This document shows, one piece after another, positions 1 to 11,658 of a stretch of 64,000 nt of DNA. The notes under the pieces were generated by a model that saw only the letters and a list, made by a program, of their open reading frames with translations, made no database searches and had not been told where the DNA came from. This stretch comes from Anthonomus grandis grandis (taxonomy: Eukaryota > Arthropoda > Insecta > Coleoptera > Curculionidae). The stretch spans positions 28,379,140 to 28,443,139 of the forward strand of contig NC_065556.1 in NCBI RefSeq assembly GCF_022605725.1. Direction: 5' to 3'. Both the position numbers and the translations under genes were made by a program. Numbering within the stretch: position 1 is the stretch's first letter; each line of letters starts with the position of its first letter.

Positions 1-266
1 GAAGCATAAAAAAATCGTGGTCCATATATAAAATAAGTTTTCGTTTTTTTTTTGTTAAAAAATTGCTTTGATTTTTTTGTCTTAATTTAATGGATTTAAG
101 GTAAAGTTCCTAAACATACCTAAAAATCGTTGGATCGTAAATTGCTCAATCACCGAACATTTTATTTAGATGGTAAAAGAACTTTAATTATTAAACCGAG
201 ATTTTAAGAGAAAAAAAAATCCTTTTACAATTTTTCCATAATTTTAATGTCTTTTTTTAATTATAG

Positions 267-400
267 AGGGAATCAGCTCAGAGGGATGCTGACCGTGAGA
301 GAAGACTGCGCCTCGACAGCGAATCGCGTGCAAAACAGGCACTACAGGAGGCTGCCAGGTGCAGGTCAAGACTCAAGCTCCTCACACAAGAATTTGCAAG
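267..400 (+). CDS. Internal exon of an unrecognised coiled-coil-like host protein
   Basis: The exon is bounded by a T-rich tract ending in TTATAG and by a donor AAG|GTAAAT. In the frame starting at 267 it is open throughout. The in-frame codon just before it is TAG and the first in-frame codon after the donor is TAA, so the open frame matches the splice-bounded segment almost exactly. The 44 codons encode a highly charged Arg/Glu/Gln/Ala/Leu peptide with a heptad-like pattern, including RSRLKLLTQEFA, and no Pro or Gly, which suggests coiled coil. It ends in phase 2 with nucleotides AG left over, which fits the exon at 57690. Base composition is clearly more GC-rich than its surroundings. I do not recognise the family. 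A longer ATG frame across 247-441 is a different frame and ignores both splice signals. Confidence 0.72.
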
Positions 401-1131
401 GTAAATTAAAATTATTTAAAAAAAATAAAACATGCCTTTAAGGGTATCAGTTTTCCCATCCAAAACCCTTGAAACTATTATTAAATCGCGAGCATAATTT
501 GATTAATCTAATGCCCCATCAACCTGTGCCTCCGCGTAAACTCCCGTGCCTTATCTTGACTGATGTCTTATTTCCTCCCCGAGAGTGAAACTATGTAAAT
601 TTGATAAGACCTAAGCTTAGCGAGAATATACAGGGGTTCGCCCCTATAAGATCAAGAGTGAATATATAATTATCTTAAGACCGCAACGCTTCTATGGATA
701 AAACCCTAAACTGTATTAAAATTATCCCGTTTGCCGTACTGCTTAAAATAATGTCACTAAATAACGTAAAAATTTATTGGAAAATTGAGGAATGCGGGCG
801 GGTTGGCGATGTTACGAATAGTGCATAACTCACGACGAATATTAGTGAGGATTTTTACGTGTTAGAGCTCGCGATAGGTGTTGCGACGGACAATTCGGTT
901 TTTTTTAAATCTTTAATTCCTTTATAAAATCTTCCAGTGAGATAATCAGAGTGCTTAAAAATAAATAATTTTGACACGGATTTCTTGATTGGTGAGTTTC
1001 AGTGATGTATAATACGTCATTTATATTATAATTAAATAAATGCGTTTTTTTTATATGTTGTAAGTTGTGCTAAATGGATTTTTACATTCCTGGAATGGTA
1101 CTAAATGAAAAAAACACATTTTATGTATACA
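401..1131. other. Intronic sequence, single-copy-looking, no gene
   Basis: This stretch has moderate GC content and no long open frame. I see no internal repetition until the 366-bp array begins near 1132. It is presumably the start of the large host intron. Confidence 0.5.
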
Positions 1132-2575
1132 TAGTTCTCATATTAGCCGCGATCTTGCATTTATAATGCCCATTTGTGGGCTCAAAAACGAGGTCGAAAA
1201 ATGACTTTTTCCAAATTTTCAAAGTGCTCTCATTCCCTTAGTTCTGCTCGCATCCTGTTATAACCCGGTGTTTTCGTAATCCAGGTGACCTAAATAAGAC
1301 GCTGGTATACTTAGTTTGATTTCGAAAAAAATCAGTTTTTGGTGGAAAAATTCGATACGGGGGGGTATACCCGAAAAATGAAAAATCTCAAACTTTGGAG
1401 GTCGATATCTCGGCTTATAATGGTCCTATCGGGAAAATTCCAACGGTTTTATCTTAGTTTCGTTCTTCTGAATAAAACGAGACTATTCGCAAGGTCGTAG
1501 CTCTTCTAATAGCTGAGATCTCGCATTTTTGGAGCGTATTTTTGGCCTCAAAAACGAGGTCGAAAAATGACTTTTTCCAAATTTTCAAAGTGCTCTCATT
1601 CTCTTAGTTGTGCTCGGATCCTGTTATAATTCGGTGATTTCGTAATCCAGGTGACCTGAATAAGACGCTGGTATACTTAGTTTGATTTCGAAAAAAATCA
1701 ATTTTTGGTAAAAAAATTCGATACGGGGGGTATACCTGAAAAATGAAAAATCTCAAACTTTGGATGTCGATATCTCGGCTTATATGGGCCCTATCGGGAA
1801 AATTCCAACGGTTTTATCTTAGTTTCGTCCTTCTGAATACAACGAGACCATCGGCAAGGTCGTAGCTTTTCTAATAGCTGAGATTTCGCATTTTTGGAGC
1901 CTATTTTTGGCCTCAAAAACGAGGTCGAAAAATGACTTTTTCAGGATTTTCAAAGTGCTCTCATTACCTTAGTTCTGCTCAAATCCTGTTATAACCCGGT
2001 GTTTTTGTAATCTAGGTGACCTGAATAAGACGCTGGTATACTTAGTTTGATTTCGAAAAAAATCAATTTTTGGTGAAAAAATTCGATACGGGGGGGTATA
2101 CCTGAAAAATGAAAAATCTCAAACTTTGGAGGTGGATATCTCGGCTTATAATGGTCCTATCGGGAAAATTCCAACGGTTTTATCTTAGTTTCGTTCTTCT
2201 AAATAAAACGAGACTATTTGCAAGGTCGTAGCTCTTCTAATAGCTGAGATCTCGCATTTTTGGAGCCTATTTTTGGCCTCAAAAACGAGGTCGAAAAATG
2301 GCTTTTTCCAAATTTTCAAAGTGCTCTCATTCCCTTAGTTCTGCTCAAATCCTGTTATAACCCGGTGTTTTTGTAATTTAGGTGACCTGAATAAGGCACT
2401 GGTATAATTAGTTCGAAAAAAATCAATTTTTGGTGAAAAAATTCGATACGAAAATTGAAAAATCCCAAACTTTGAAAGACGATAACTTGCATTCTATGGG
2501 AACTATCGGGAAAATTTAAATTGTTTTAATTTAATTTCTGCCTTCTGAATCCAAAAAGACCATCCACGGATTTTC
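1132..2575. repeat. 366-bp tandem repeat, about 4 copies
   Basis: The anchor CGAGGTCGAAAAATG recurs at 1189, 1555, 1920 and 2286, giving a period of 365-366 bp. Copies are very similar in the middle, and the last decays after about 2450. Each monomer contains a run of G followed by TATACC, a GATATCTCGGCTTAT segment and AGCTGAGATCTCGC. There is no coding potential. It does not resemble the 174-bp satellites elsewhere in the window, so I treat it as a separate family. Confidence 0.92.
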
Positions 2576-4263
2576 AAAATGGTTACCTATAGGAAATGAA
2601 GACCCAATATTCATTCAGAATTTAGAAACCACTCAAAATATAAATTACGAAACTATTCCGACAGTTAAGTGGAATTCTTTAAATGCTCCCTATAGTTTAT
2701 TTAAATCCTGCACAATAAACCCTAAAATGGCAACAAGCATGTTTTAATACCGCGCTTTCAGATTCGTTCGAAAATGGACACAAAAGTGGAAACCGATTTC
2801 TCGAATTCACCATTAAATACTGTTTCCGGCGCGATATGCACTGGATTCAAATGCATCTCGTACTTAAGGATTAAATTACTTTTTAGGCTAAAAAGTCACG
2901 ACGAAAATAATTTTCTTGCAAATTCGTCAGAAAATCTATGAAATATGAAAGTTTTCTTATAGCAGCATAAATTGTTTAATAGAAAATATCTTTTCTTAGC
3001 ACATAAATATAAAGCCAATCGACCCCTAACAGATTTCCTCTAAATCCGAAATCTTCACCGATTCCCTACGCCTTTTTACCTTATTTAATGTGGCCAATGT
3101 CCCAGACAAAATACCTCGAGACTTACTACATTGAACCTGAATTATTTTCACGGTAAATCGACCGTAAACTACTGTAACATTCCCGGCCAATATACTGGTT
3201 ATGATTTAATACATATTGACTCGGGAGGGTCTGCTCGACTCCGGTTTTAAATCATGCGACTCCCGAAAGAAGTCTGGGAAAATCTGGTTTTTTATTCGCC
3301 ATCATATTTTCGCTATTTCAATTTCGAGCATGAGAAGATAAGTAGAATGTGGAGTTATGGTGCTGTTATAGCTCTGTGAGTTGTGGTCCTGGATAATAAA
3401 TGGACGAAAAAAAAATGGTTTAAAGTATAAAGCTTTTAAATGGGCCTTAATAAGCAGCTTTAATACCCCCTCAAAAAAAAGTTTTTATTTGCTAAACGTG
3501 TTTTATCATACAATAAAAAAGTTTCTTGAATGTCTTCTTTTTAGGCAAATTGAGGCCCGGGATTTCGTTTTATTTGGGTAAACTTTTTGACGTTCTGATT
3601 CTCTTTGTTATTTCAAAGTTCGGATAAAGGAGAGGATGGATATTTGTTTCGATAGGCCCATGTTTATCCAGAGTGGGAGGAGGTCTTTGTTAGGGTTGAA
3701 AAGAAACGGGAAATGGGATAACAGTAAAGGAGTTAGAAGAGAAAGTGATTAAATTTAAAAATTGTTTTTCTACTGTGATTTAGTCAATAATAAAAACATG
3801 GTTTATTTCTCTCAACCCTATAATTACGTATTCAACCACTCCCGGAGAAAGATCCAATATGAAACAATCCCCAGAAAATTAAGATCAATTTACATATCCT
3901 CGCTTCTGGCTGTTTACCCGATTTTCCTAAATTTCCATCCGGAGTAACGCGCCTCCGTCGTCTCCATTTCTCCAGCAAATAAACGTTAATCCGGTTATCT
4001 TATCCTTGCCAGGATTACTTCAGTTCACTTGTTCACTGCTTTATCAGAGAGAGGTTGATGACCATAAAGTCAGAAATGTTTTATTTTTAAAAAATCGCTT
4101 TATTTGTTGCCAAAAATGTCGTGTGCCAGCCGAGGGGCGACGACTGTCTGGAAAAGTTTGCAGACAATCCAGTCGGTTTTTCTGGAAAAATACTGTTAAT
4201 ATACAAACAGAACTTGGTATGTGTAAAAAAAAAACCAGTTACAATAAGAATTAATTCACTTTA
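2576..4263. other. Non-coding, single-copy-looking region
   Basis: This region has mixed composition, with several short open frames (for example 3381-3581 and 3762-3947) whose translations show no domain, low-complexity pattern or splice support. I see no repeat structure and nothing else annotatable. Confidence 0.45.
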
Positions 4264-5272
4264 GTGACGTTATACATCAATACATACATTATTTTGACTC
4301 TATCATTGAACGTAGTAAATCAATTTTCAAAAGAGCATAACCTTGTCATTAATCCTAATAAAACAAAAATGTTTTTCTTTTTAAACCGAGGATCACATAA
4401 AAATATAATGAAAACTGTTCACATTCAATTGGATAACGCAACTATTTTGTTCTCTGATACTGTAAAGGTTCTGGGACTTAAAATAGACAATTCTTTACAG
4501 TTTAAGAAACACGTTAATACTCTTCTGCAGAGGCATGCGTATGCTTTATGCCAATAAACACATTTTAAATTTTAAAATTAGGAAAAAACTTGTAGTGGCT
4601 CTTGTTTTATCTATTTTAAATTACTGCCTTATATTTTATTATCATTGCTTAGACCAAATAAATCGTTACCACCTGCAACGCGTGCAGAATACTTGCTGTA
4701 GTTTTATTTTTAACCTCGTAAAGTTTGATCATGTATCAGACTCAATATTTCAGTTGAGGTGGTTAACGCTACCTTACCTATTCAAATTCTTCACTTCTAC
4801 TTTATTGATTATATATTAGTCAAAGTTCGGAATATCTTTTTGAAAACTTAATACCAAGAAACCAGGTTCACACTCGAAATATTAGATGCAATATCTTGAC
4901 CATGCCGCACCATTCCACGGCTCTGTTCGAGCGATCTTTTACTTATAATGCCGTTAAGTTCTTTAATAATAAACCAATATTTAATACTTTGTTAAATGTG
5001 TATAGGACATATTATAGACTTTTGTTTTTAAATCAATCTAAAGTATAGTCTAGTGTTCTAGAAGATAAATGCTTTATATATACTTGTTACTTTTTTTGTT
5101 TTTTTTCTCGTTTTTTCCGTTTAAACTGCGATTGTTAGGAAGGTTAATAGTTAAAGAGTAGCTTTAATCTAATCTTCGCCTTCTTTCTTTGGCAATGTAG
5201 CATTAAGTAATATTGTAAGATTAATATTGCTTTTTTTTAATAAATTATTATAATTATTATTATTATAAAGAA
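4264..5272 (+). pseudogene. 3' end of a CR1/jockey-like non-LTR retrotransposon (degenerate RT C-terminus)
   Basis: The C-terminal part of a non-LTR reverse transcriptase is spread over three frames. Frame 1 (4264-4557) has INPNKTKMFFF followed by the conserved VKVLGLKIDNSLQFKKH. Frame 2 (4535-4819) has ILNYCLIFYYHCLDQINRY and LQRVQNTCCSFIFN, typical of the region after the RT domain. Frame 3 (about 4875-5048) has ALFERSFTYNAVKFFNN before a stop. The 3' flank ends in an ATT-rich simple repeat near 5240-5272, as 3' tails of such elements do. At least two frameshifts and the missing 5' part, including the YxDD motif, show it is dead and 5'-truncated. The clade assignment is by similarity recalled, not searched. 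Confidence 0.78.
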
Positions 5273-5630
5273 AATACAGCAACTCGTTAATTCGTAATTA
5301 TTTTTTCAAAAGTGTTTTTTTTTCTTTACTTATCCTTCAAGATCTCAAGATTAATGGCCTTAATGATTTAAATGGACATTCATTGCTTTATTTTTATTTT
5401 AACAAAAAACATTTAAGTGTAGATAATTAGGTATGTAATAGTGAGACAAGATCGACCATCAAGGTGATAAGAAATGGTGTATATTATCAAATTATTTCTT
5501 AGGAATGCAAGAATTATGTTGAACATATACCGATTAGGGTAGAATCAAAACATTAAAGTATTCTTATTGGCAATATTTATCACAAATAAATTTATATCGT
5601 ATTTGGAAGGCCTGCTTTCAGAATTATATA
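5273..5630. other. AT-rich non-coding spacer
   Basis: This AT-rich spacer lies between a retroelement tail and a DNA transposon. I see no gene or repeat unit in it. It ends in TA, which is the left flank of the element starting at 5631. Confidence 0.5.
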
Positions 5631-6020
5631 CAGGGTGTTTCAAAAGTCATGGTCCAAACTGATGGTTTAGAAATTATAGCTGTTTTTCACTTTTTGCTAT
5701 GTCTGGGGCTTTATTTTTTAAATATATTTTTTTATTTTTATTCCAACAAATTGCGAGTCTTTTTAATAAAAGTGTAGTGTAATTTTTTTTTGTTTCGCTG
5801 CAGAAAATCTTGTTTAATTTGTTTTTGGATTCTTCAAAAATTAATTTTAACAATTTAGTGAAGCACTACACAGTACACAAAGACCTACAGGAATTTAAAC
5901 CAATATTTAAAAACTTCCTACTATTTCTAGTCTTTCAATAAAAACATTTACCTTATAGTGTTTATTATTTGATCAATGTATGTTTAAATTTTTAGAAAAA
6001 TGAAACGTAAAAGAAATAAA
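5631..6020 (+). repeat. Left terminal inverted repeat of the 5.6-7.6 kb element
   Basis: It begins CAGGGTGTTTCAAAAG and pairs with about 7209-7640. The inner part, with the TTTAGAAAAATGAAACG segment near 5990-6007, is the best-conserved portion of the arm. Confidence 0.8.
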
Positions 6021-6284
6021 ATCATAGCACATTTTTTGCTTGCATACCACAAATTTGGTACTATTTATATGCGCTTGACCTTCAAATTAGAATTCAGATG
6101 GATGCTATCAAGAGCCACAAACAAAAGTTGTATTCTCACATAAACCATTTTAAAAAGCCAGTCGGTTTAGATTGTGGGTATTTTCTGTATTCTTTTCTGT
6201 TTGCCTTTAGCTAACGTGTTAATCGATTTTTTTTCTGTTTTCTGACCTATTATACCATTAAAGTAATAATTAATCTGCATCGAG

Positions 6285-7184
6285 ATGCCGGATCGGTATA
6301 CCCCACGGGAATGTGCTGAAATGCATTACATTTATGGATTGTGCGGTGGGAACGCTCGCCTTGCTGCAAGAGAGTATCGTGATCGTTATCCGGATCATGA
6401 ACGCTTTCCCGATCACAGAGTGTTCATACGAGTACATAACTCATATTTGCGGGGAGAAATACCTGGTGATGTACAACAAATAGGCAGACCGCGGTTGGAT
6501 GATAAAGAGGTGCTTACTTTGATAGAGGCGGACCCTTCTACAAGTATTCGTAGATTTTCTAGAGCTATAGCTACGATACATCGCATGTTGCGGAGTAACA
6601 ACCAGCATCCATACCACGTGCAACGTGTTCAAGCCCTCTTACCCCGTGACTACGCGCCTAGAGTAGCATTTTGCAGAGAAATGCTTCGACGCTGCAAGAC
6701 CCGGACTTTTTTTGACTGCATTTTGTGGTCCGATGAGTCTTCATTTCAAAAACTTGATATATTTAATATTCACACTCTTCACTATTGGGCTGTAGAAAAT
6801 CCAAGAATAATAAGGCAAGATCGCTTCCAGTAGCAATTTGGTATAAATTTGTGGGCAGGAATTCTCGGTGGTAGGCTGATTGGCCCTTTCGAGTTACCGG
6901 TCAGATTAAATGGAGAGAGCTACCTAGATTTTTAGAACATCAACTTTATGACCTTTTGGAAGATGTGCCTCTGGAATTAAGGGCAAGAATGTGGCTGCAA
7001 CACGACGGAGCACCAGCGCATAGTGCACGAATAGTCAGAGACTATGGTATAAATGGTGCTTACCCAGCTCGACAATGCTCGAGCATTTAGAAACTTAAAA
7101 AGAAATTTTATAAGACGATGTCGTTTGTGTATAAGAGCCGGCGGCGGTCATTTTGAATATATTTTTTTAAATAAATGCCAATGA
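6285..7184 (+). pseudogene. Broken IS630-Tc1-mariner transposase
   Basis: The ATG at 6285 opens 182 codons. The N-terminal part (MHYIYGLCGGNARLAAREY, then a segment ending GRPR) is the helix-turn-helix region typical of this insect transposase group (I recall DUF4817). The first catalytic Asp is in ILWSDESSF near 6730. An in-frame TAG at 6831 interrupts it, after which NLWAGILGGRLIGPF continues. A frame change then leads to WLQHDGAPAHSARIVRDY near 7000, containing the second Asp. The third catalytic region (SPDLN...) is missing: reading jumps to a C-terminal FIRRCRLCIRAGGGHFEYIF ending at 7184. A few codons are also missing around 6560-6570 compared with the expected HTH linker. It cannot encode an active enzyme. 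Its relative is at 42104-43397. Confidence 0.85.
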
Positions 7185-7208
7185 AATATTCGAAGTTTTA
7201 TTTTAACC

Positions 7209-7640
7209 TTTATTTCTTTTACGTTCCATTTTTCTAAAAATTTACTTAACTTGTATTAAACAAATAAAGACCTTTAAGTTAAACGTTTCTATTAAGAGGC
7301 TATTAGTTGTAAGAATTTTTAAAACATTGGTTTAAATTCTTGCAGCGCCTTTCTGTACTGTGGTGCCTCATTAAAACGGTAAAATTTGTTTTTAAAGTAA
7401 CCACAAAAAAATTAAACATGATTTTCTGCAGCGATAATACAATTTCATTTTATGATATACTTTTATTAAAAAGACTTGACATTTTTTAAATAAAGTACTA
7501 AAAAAATATATTTAAAATATAAACCCCAGACAATAAAAAAAAATATTTTTTTAAGCCAGAAGTAAATTATAGCAAAAAAGTGAAAAACAGCTATAACTTC
7601 TAAACACACAGTTCTTTGTTCTTTTTCAAAGTATAGCACA
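7209..7640 (-). repeat. Right terminal inverted repeat of the 5.6-7.6 kb element
   Basis: This is the reverse complement of the left arm with small indels. The match is clear from about 7209 to 7608 (AAAAACAGCTATAACTTCTAAA). The last 30 bp or so diverge and the expected CACCCTGTA end is not visible. Confidence 0.75.
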
Positions 7641-7937
7641 ATGTAACACTGATTTTTTGTAATTAAGAGCTCTGGGATAAAAGATGTTTATATGTCATAT
7701 CATATGTTAAAATACTGCAATTTAGAATCAAGTTTTTCCAATGTTTCTTTGGATATATTTCAATCTGAATAAGCTTACGTACGATATACAACAGATACAA
7801 TGGAATATGAACATTGACAAAAATGTGTCACTAACAAAAAATTTTTTATATGCAGAAACTACTAAATAAAGAATTAAAAATATAAGAAATTTTATAGATA
7901 TTAAAACCATATTATTGATTTATTGAATTTTTATTAA

Positions 7938-8105
7938 AGTAATTGTGTTACTCAAACGTCTTTTGGTGTAGCACTTACTACGGACGATACTGTAAAAGAA
8001 TTTCTGATCGATATTAAAAGTAGAAATTCCAGTGACGATAATTCAAATTTAAATTTAATTATGATTGCTTGTTCAACTATAATTGAAGATGGTAGCGAGG
8101 AGTGA
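7938..8105 (+). other. Short open stretch of 55 codons, unknown
   Basis: An open frame without a clear start runs to TGA at 8103-8105. It encodes an acidic, Ser/Asn-rich peptide containing TTDDTVKEFLIDIK and ending EDGSEE. The composition looks more protein-like than its AT-rich surroundings, and it stops exactly where the 178-bp array begins. It could be the 3' end of a transposon gene or chance. I recognise no family. Confidence 0.25.
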
Positions 8106-8835
8106 GATTCTCCATTTTCGTCTTACTAATTTATGGTGTGCCTTGGCTTAAGAGAGCACCACTACGTAATAAAAATATTTTTTTAATGCGGTAAAAGTTC
8201 AAAGAGTGTACTTGTATTTATCGACTTTTTAGTTTTATTCTCTATCTCAGTCTCACAAATGATTGGCAATTGCTATTATATAGTGTTCCTTGTCTAAAGA
8301 CAGCACCGGTACGTAATAAAAATATGTTTTTAATGCAACTGAGGACAAGAGAAAGGAGTGAGATGCAGTAGAGATTCAAAAAGTGCACTTTTATTTACCG
8401 AGTTTTTAGTCTTAATCTCTATGTCATTCCCACAAATGATTGACAATCACTATTTTACCTTATATTCCTTGTCTAAAAGGAGCACCGCTACGTGATAAAA
8501 ATATTTTTTAAAGAAATTGAGGATAAGAGGGACGAGTGAGATGCAGTATAGGTTTAAAAAGTGTTTTTTTTATTTACCGAGTTTTTTGTTTTATGCTCCA
8601 TCTCAGTCCCACTAATGATTTACGATGACTATTATACAGTATTTTTTGGCTAAAGGGTTCACCACTACGTAATAAAAATATTTTTTTTATGCAATTGAGG
8701 ACAAGAGGGAGAAGTGAGACGCGGTAGAAGTACAAAAAGTGCAATTTTATTTAGGGACTTTTTAGTCTTATTATCTCGAGTCACCAAATAACTAACGATC
8801 GCTATCATCTATTATTTCTAATTTGAAGGGAACAT
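8106..8835. repeat. About 178-bp tandem repeat, roughly 4 copies (diverged 174-bp satellite superfamily)
   Basis: The ACGTAATAAAAATATTTTT anchor and its variants occur at about 8164, 8311, 8490 and 8667. The first spacing is shortened (147) and the others are 179 and 177. The units carry GAGATGCAGTAG, CAAAAAGTGCACTTTTATTTA and a TGATTGACAATCACTATT segment. These line up in the same order as GAAATGCGGTAG, AAAAAGTCCACTTTTG and TGACGATCGCTATA of the 35-37 kb array. I therefore place this array in the same superfamily as the 174-bp satellites. Confidence 0.8.
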
Positions 8836-9599
8836 TATTAAAAACCTCAAGGCAGTTGAAGACATTAGTGAGGCGTAAGATGTCTTAGAAATTAAAAAAA
8901 AAATTGTTAAGAAATTGAAGCCTCAAATATATGTGGAATTTAAGGCTTCTAGCTGGAAAATGGTAGTCAAATTAATGAGCACTTATGTTTTAAAGTATAT
9001 TTTGAAAGGAATCAGGGAAAGGTTATAATTACAGTTTTTTTTGAACGAGTTGGGTGTAACATGGGTTTATTTTCTTGGGCAGTAACTGGCTATTAACTGA
9101 CAATGAATACTAGATAAATTTATTTTTTTTATCGACATCTCCTGGTCAAAATAGGGAAGTCAATGTCTCCTAGATTCCTGAACGTAACCCTCTCCGAATC
9201 CCAAAACACCCGACACCCTTTTTTGTTTCATTTCTTCCAGAGTCAGATGTGCCTTTCCAGGCATCTTTCCTTTTTTTTTTAGTTTTTTCCAGGCAGTCGT
9301 CAGGGTCATTTTCTTCCTTGTCCAGGTATTTCTTTTTCATATTCCAGATAATTGGAGTCCCTCTTCCAGGCAGTAAGTTAAGCATTTCGTTGTAGCATTA
9401 ATTTACTAACTAAAATTAATATTTCGTCTGATTTCAGGCATTTAGAGTGTGATATAGTCGTTCAACTGCCTTCTAATTGATGATATATTGAGTGGTGCTG
9501 ATAACAATAAAATTGGTTTTAATTTTACTAGACTATTAACTTCTTAAGTGTCTTTTAAGTAAAAATATTAGAAATCAGATACTACAGACTCCTATTAAA
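8836..9599. other. AT-rich region with scattered CCAGGCA motifs
   Basis: No gene is visible. Between 9250 and 9445 the motif TTCCAGGCA(G/T) occurs several times (about 9257, 9290, 9367), plus a variant near 9437. This is the same short motif that is dense in the 15.7-24.6 kb and 46.5-51 kb repeats. The overlapping minus-strand open frame is a consequence of this repeat-rich sequence. Confidence 0.45.
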
Positions 9600-9790
9600 C
9601 TTAAATGACAATTGTATTTTTTCAGTACATATACGTTGATGATACGCAAGTATTATACTGGTTTAGGGCGGGGTATGTTCCAGAAGAAAATTTTGGGCTT
9701 AATTTAGATCTTCAAATTATATACGCAGTACTATTTACTAAAATTAAATCCCTTAAACTCGGTAGTCTAGTATTATTGTTTTTAATTTGA
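9600..9790 (+). pseudogene. Non-LTR reverse transcriptase fragment around the YVDD motif
   Basis: The translation contains YVDDTQVLYWF, the RT catalytic motif C in the form typical of jockey-like elements (usually YADDTQLYYSF). It continues with NLDLQIIYAV and LKLGSLVLLF, which match the usual spacing to the LKLN..K....LFG motif. The insertion NFGLNL and the divergent tail indicate decay. Only about 60 codons survive, with no RT fingers upstream. A partial echo of the LKLG segment appears again near 9961-9980 (CTTAAACTCGATGCTCTA). Confidence 0.62.
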
Positions 9791-11089
9791 TTTTTTAAAA
9801 TTATTGGTTGCATATATTTAATTTTTTTATTGTTTCACTACCTGTTAATCCATTGTATAAATTACTAAGTAAAAGCGGCCCATAAAGTACTGGGGGAAAA
9901 ATTGTAAAGCGTACCGCTGTTTTTCTCTTCACAGTTGTTGCTGCTTATTCGACCGCTTCCCTTAAACTCGATGCTCTATTATTCAAATGTAAAATTTTGT
10001 ATTTAACTTTTTTTTAATTACGTTGTTGCTATTTATTCAACTGTCGGTGTATATTGTATGTTACGGAAAAGCTAAAATCCAAGCCAGTGTATTATTTTTT
10101 TTGTTCTATGGGTTAATAAACAACTGCACCAAAATAGCAATATTATTCAAGCAATTACATCTACAACCCCAAACAGACAAGATTGATTATGTTTTACCAT
10201 GTAAGGGGTGATAACAAGCTCACTATGTAAATATATAAGAAAAAGTGGAGGGATTACTCTTTGGGGAGCAAAAGGCAGAGACGGATTCGTGAATTTCGTA
10301 GAGGAGCCATTAATCACTTGCCGAAGATCTTCATATCCAGAGGGTCATCACCCAAAAACCTGTACATTTCTCACCTAATATGAAATTATTTGTATTTAAC
10401 CGTCCCCCTGGTTGCAAGACAGAAATTGTTTTCCATCTCTCGCTTGTCGAAATTGCTTCGTTTCCTATGCGTTACGATTTACGCCCTTTTCACTGCTCAT
10501 CACGGACCGATGATTGAACTCCTGTTTACCCAGTCTGGTTTCCCGACCGCGGCATGAATTATTTAGTTTTCTCGAGATTGCATTTTTGGGGTCTTTTGAG
10601 CGATGAGCACACGATTTGCTCCTTTTTCCACCCCTCATACTAGTGTGAGAACACAACCCGTGGCTTGCGTCAGCTAATCGAACACGATGCATAACTTAAA
10701 TGGATACGAAGGCTGTCAGTATTCAAGGTTGAATTAATGTGTTCTATTGTTGTCGAAACGAAGCGATATTATCTAAAATTTTACCTTTAAAATGTAATTA
10801 AAAGGGAAAGCGTAACTACCCGAGCGTACTCCAGATAAAACCGAAACAAAGTGGAAGAGCGCAAAATATGAACACGAAACGAACGCCGGCAACGAGTCGC
10901 TAATTAAAACTGCTATTAAGGCCCACCAGAAAGGGAGGAAAATAAAGAAAGTTTTGGTAATTTTTTTTGGGTTTGGGAGGGAAGGGGGGGAATTTGCTTT
11001 GCTCAAAATTTGCTTTGAGTGAGGATTTTTTTTTTTTTAATTTTACAATAAAGAATCGTACTTTAAATCAGTTCAACTTAGTCTGAAGC
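9791..11089. other. Non-coding, partly single-copy region
   Basis: 10250-11000 is more GC-rich than its flanks and looks single-copy. Its longest frames (10465-10692 and 10773-11006 on the minus strand) have no recognisable domain or splice context. I see no RNA gene. Confidence 0.4.
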
Positions 11090-11658
11090 GTATTAATGAA
11101 TAGATATATTAAATAGTATTTATATTATGTAAGCAGATAATGTATGCTAGAAAAACATTAGTCTTGCTTGAAAACCTGACATTTCGCCTTAATTGTCTCA
11201 AAAAAACAGCAGATCACTTGAAAACAGAGAAAAAGTTACTTAAAAATACTCCAATTGCCTTGAATTAACTAAAAATTACGTCCACTGTCTAAAAATTTAC
11301 TTCAGATGCCTGGAAGCAGGCTTCAATTACCTGAACTAAATAAAAAATAAGTGTGTCTATCTTACAAACTGTGGGTCCGATAACCTGGCAAAACCAAAAC
11401 ATGACTTTCTAAAAATTGACTTTAATACTTCAAAAAACAGAAATTTGACCTCAATTGTGTTAAAAAACATTGCAAATCACTTGATTTACCTAAAACAGAC
11501 AAATAATAATTTCAATGTCTTAAAGCAAATGACAAGTACTTCGATTGCCTTAAATGAACCAGAAATTGCCTCGACAGCTTAATTCAATTGCCTGAAAGAA
11601 GGTTTCAACTATCTGAACAAAATTAAAAATACTTCAAGTAGTTGTATTTGAAAAAGTT
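11090..11658. repeat. Degenerate short-motif repeat (GACTTCAATTGCCTGGAA type)
   Basis: Variants of TTACTTCAATTGCCT(G/T)AA recur every few tens of bases, for example around 11170-11200, 11250-11270, 11300-11330, 11450 and 11580-11610. They are interspersed with AAAACAG and AAAAATT linkers. The motif is the reverse complement of the TTCCAGGCAATTGAAGTC motif of the 15.7-24.6 kb region. Units are too diverged to give a fixed period by eye. Confidence 0.5.

Larger units (their letters stand above)
5631..7640 (+). mobile_element. IS630-Tc1-mariner-type element with long TIRs, inactive
   Basis: The left end is CAGGGTGTTTC directly after TA. About 390 bp of left sequence (5631-6020) matches the reverse complement of about 7209-7640. 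Shared landmarks are TAGCTGTTTTTCACTTTTT, TCTGGGG, a CGCTGCAGAAAATC segment and AAACGTAAAAGAAATAAA at the inner ends. The outermost right terminus no longer shows a recognisable CACCCTG, so the right boundary is approximate and that end appears eroded. The transposase lies centrally on the + strand and is broken. Known family behaviour is cut-and-paste transposition into TA. A relative with better-preserved ends lies at 39292-43918. Confidence 0.82.
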
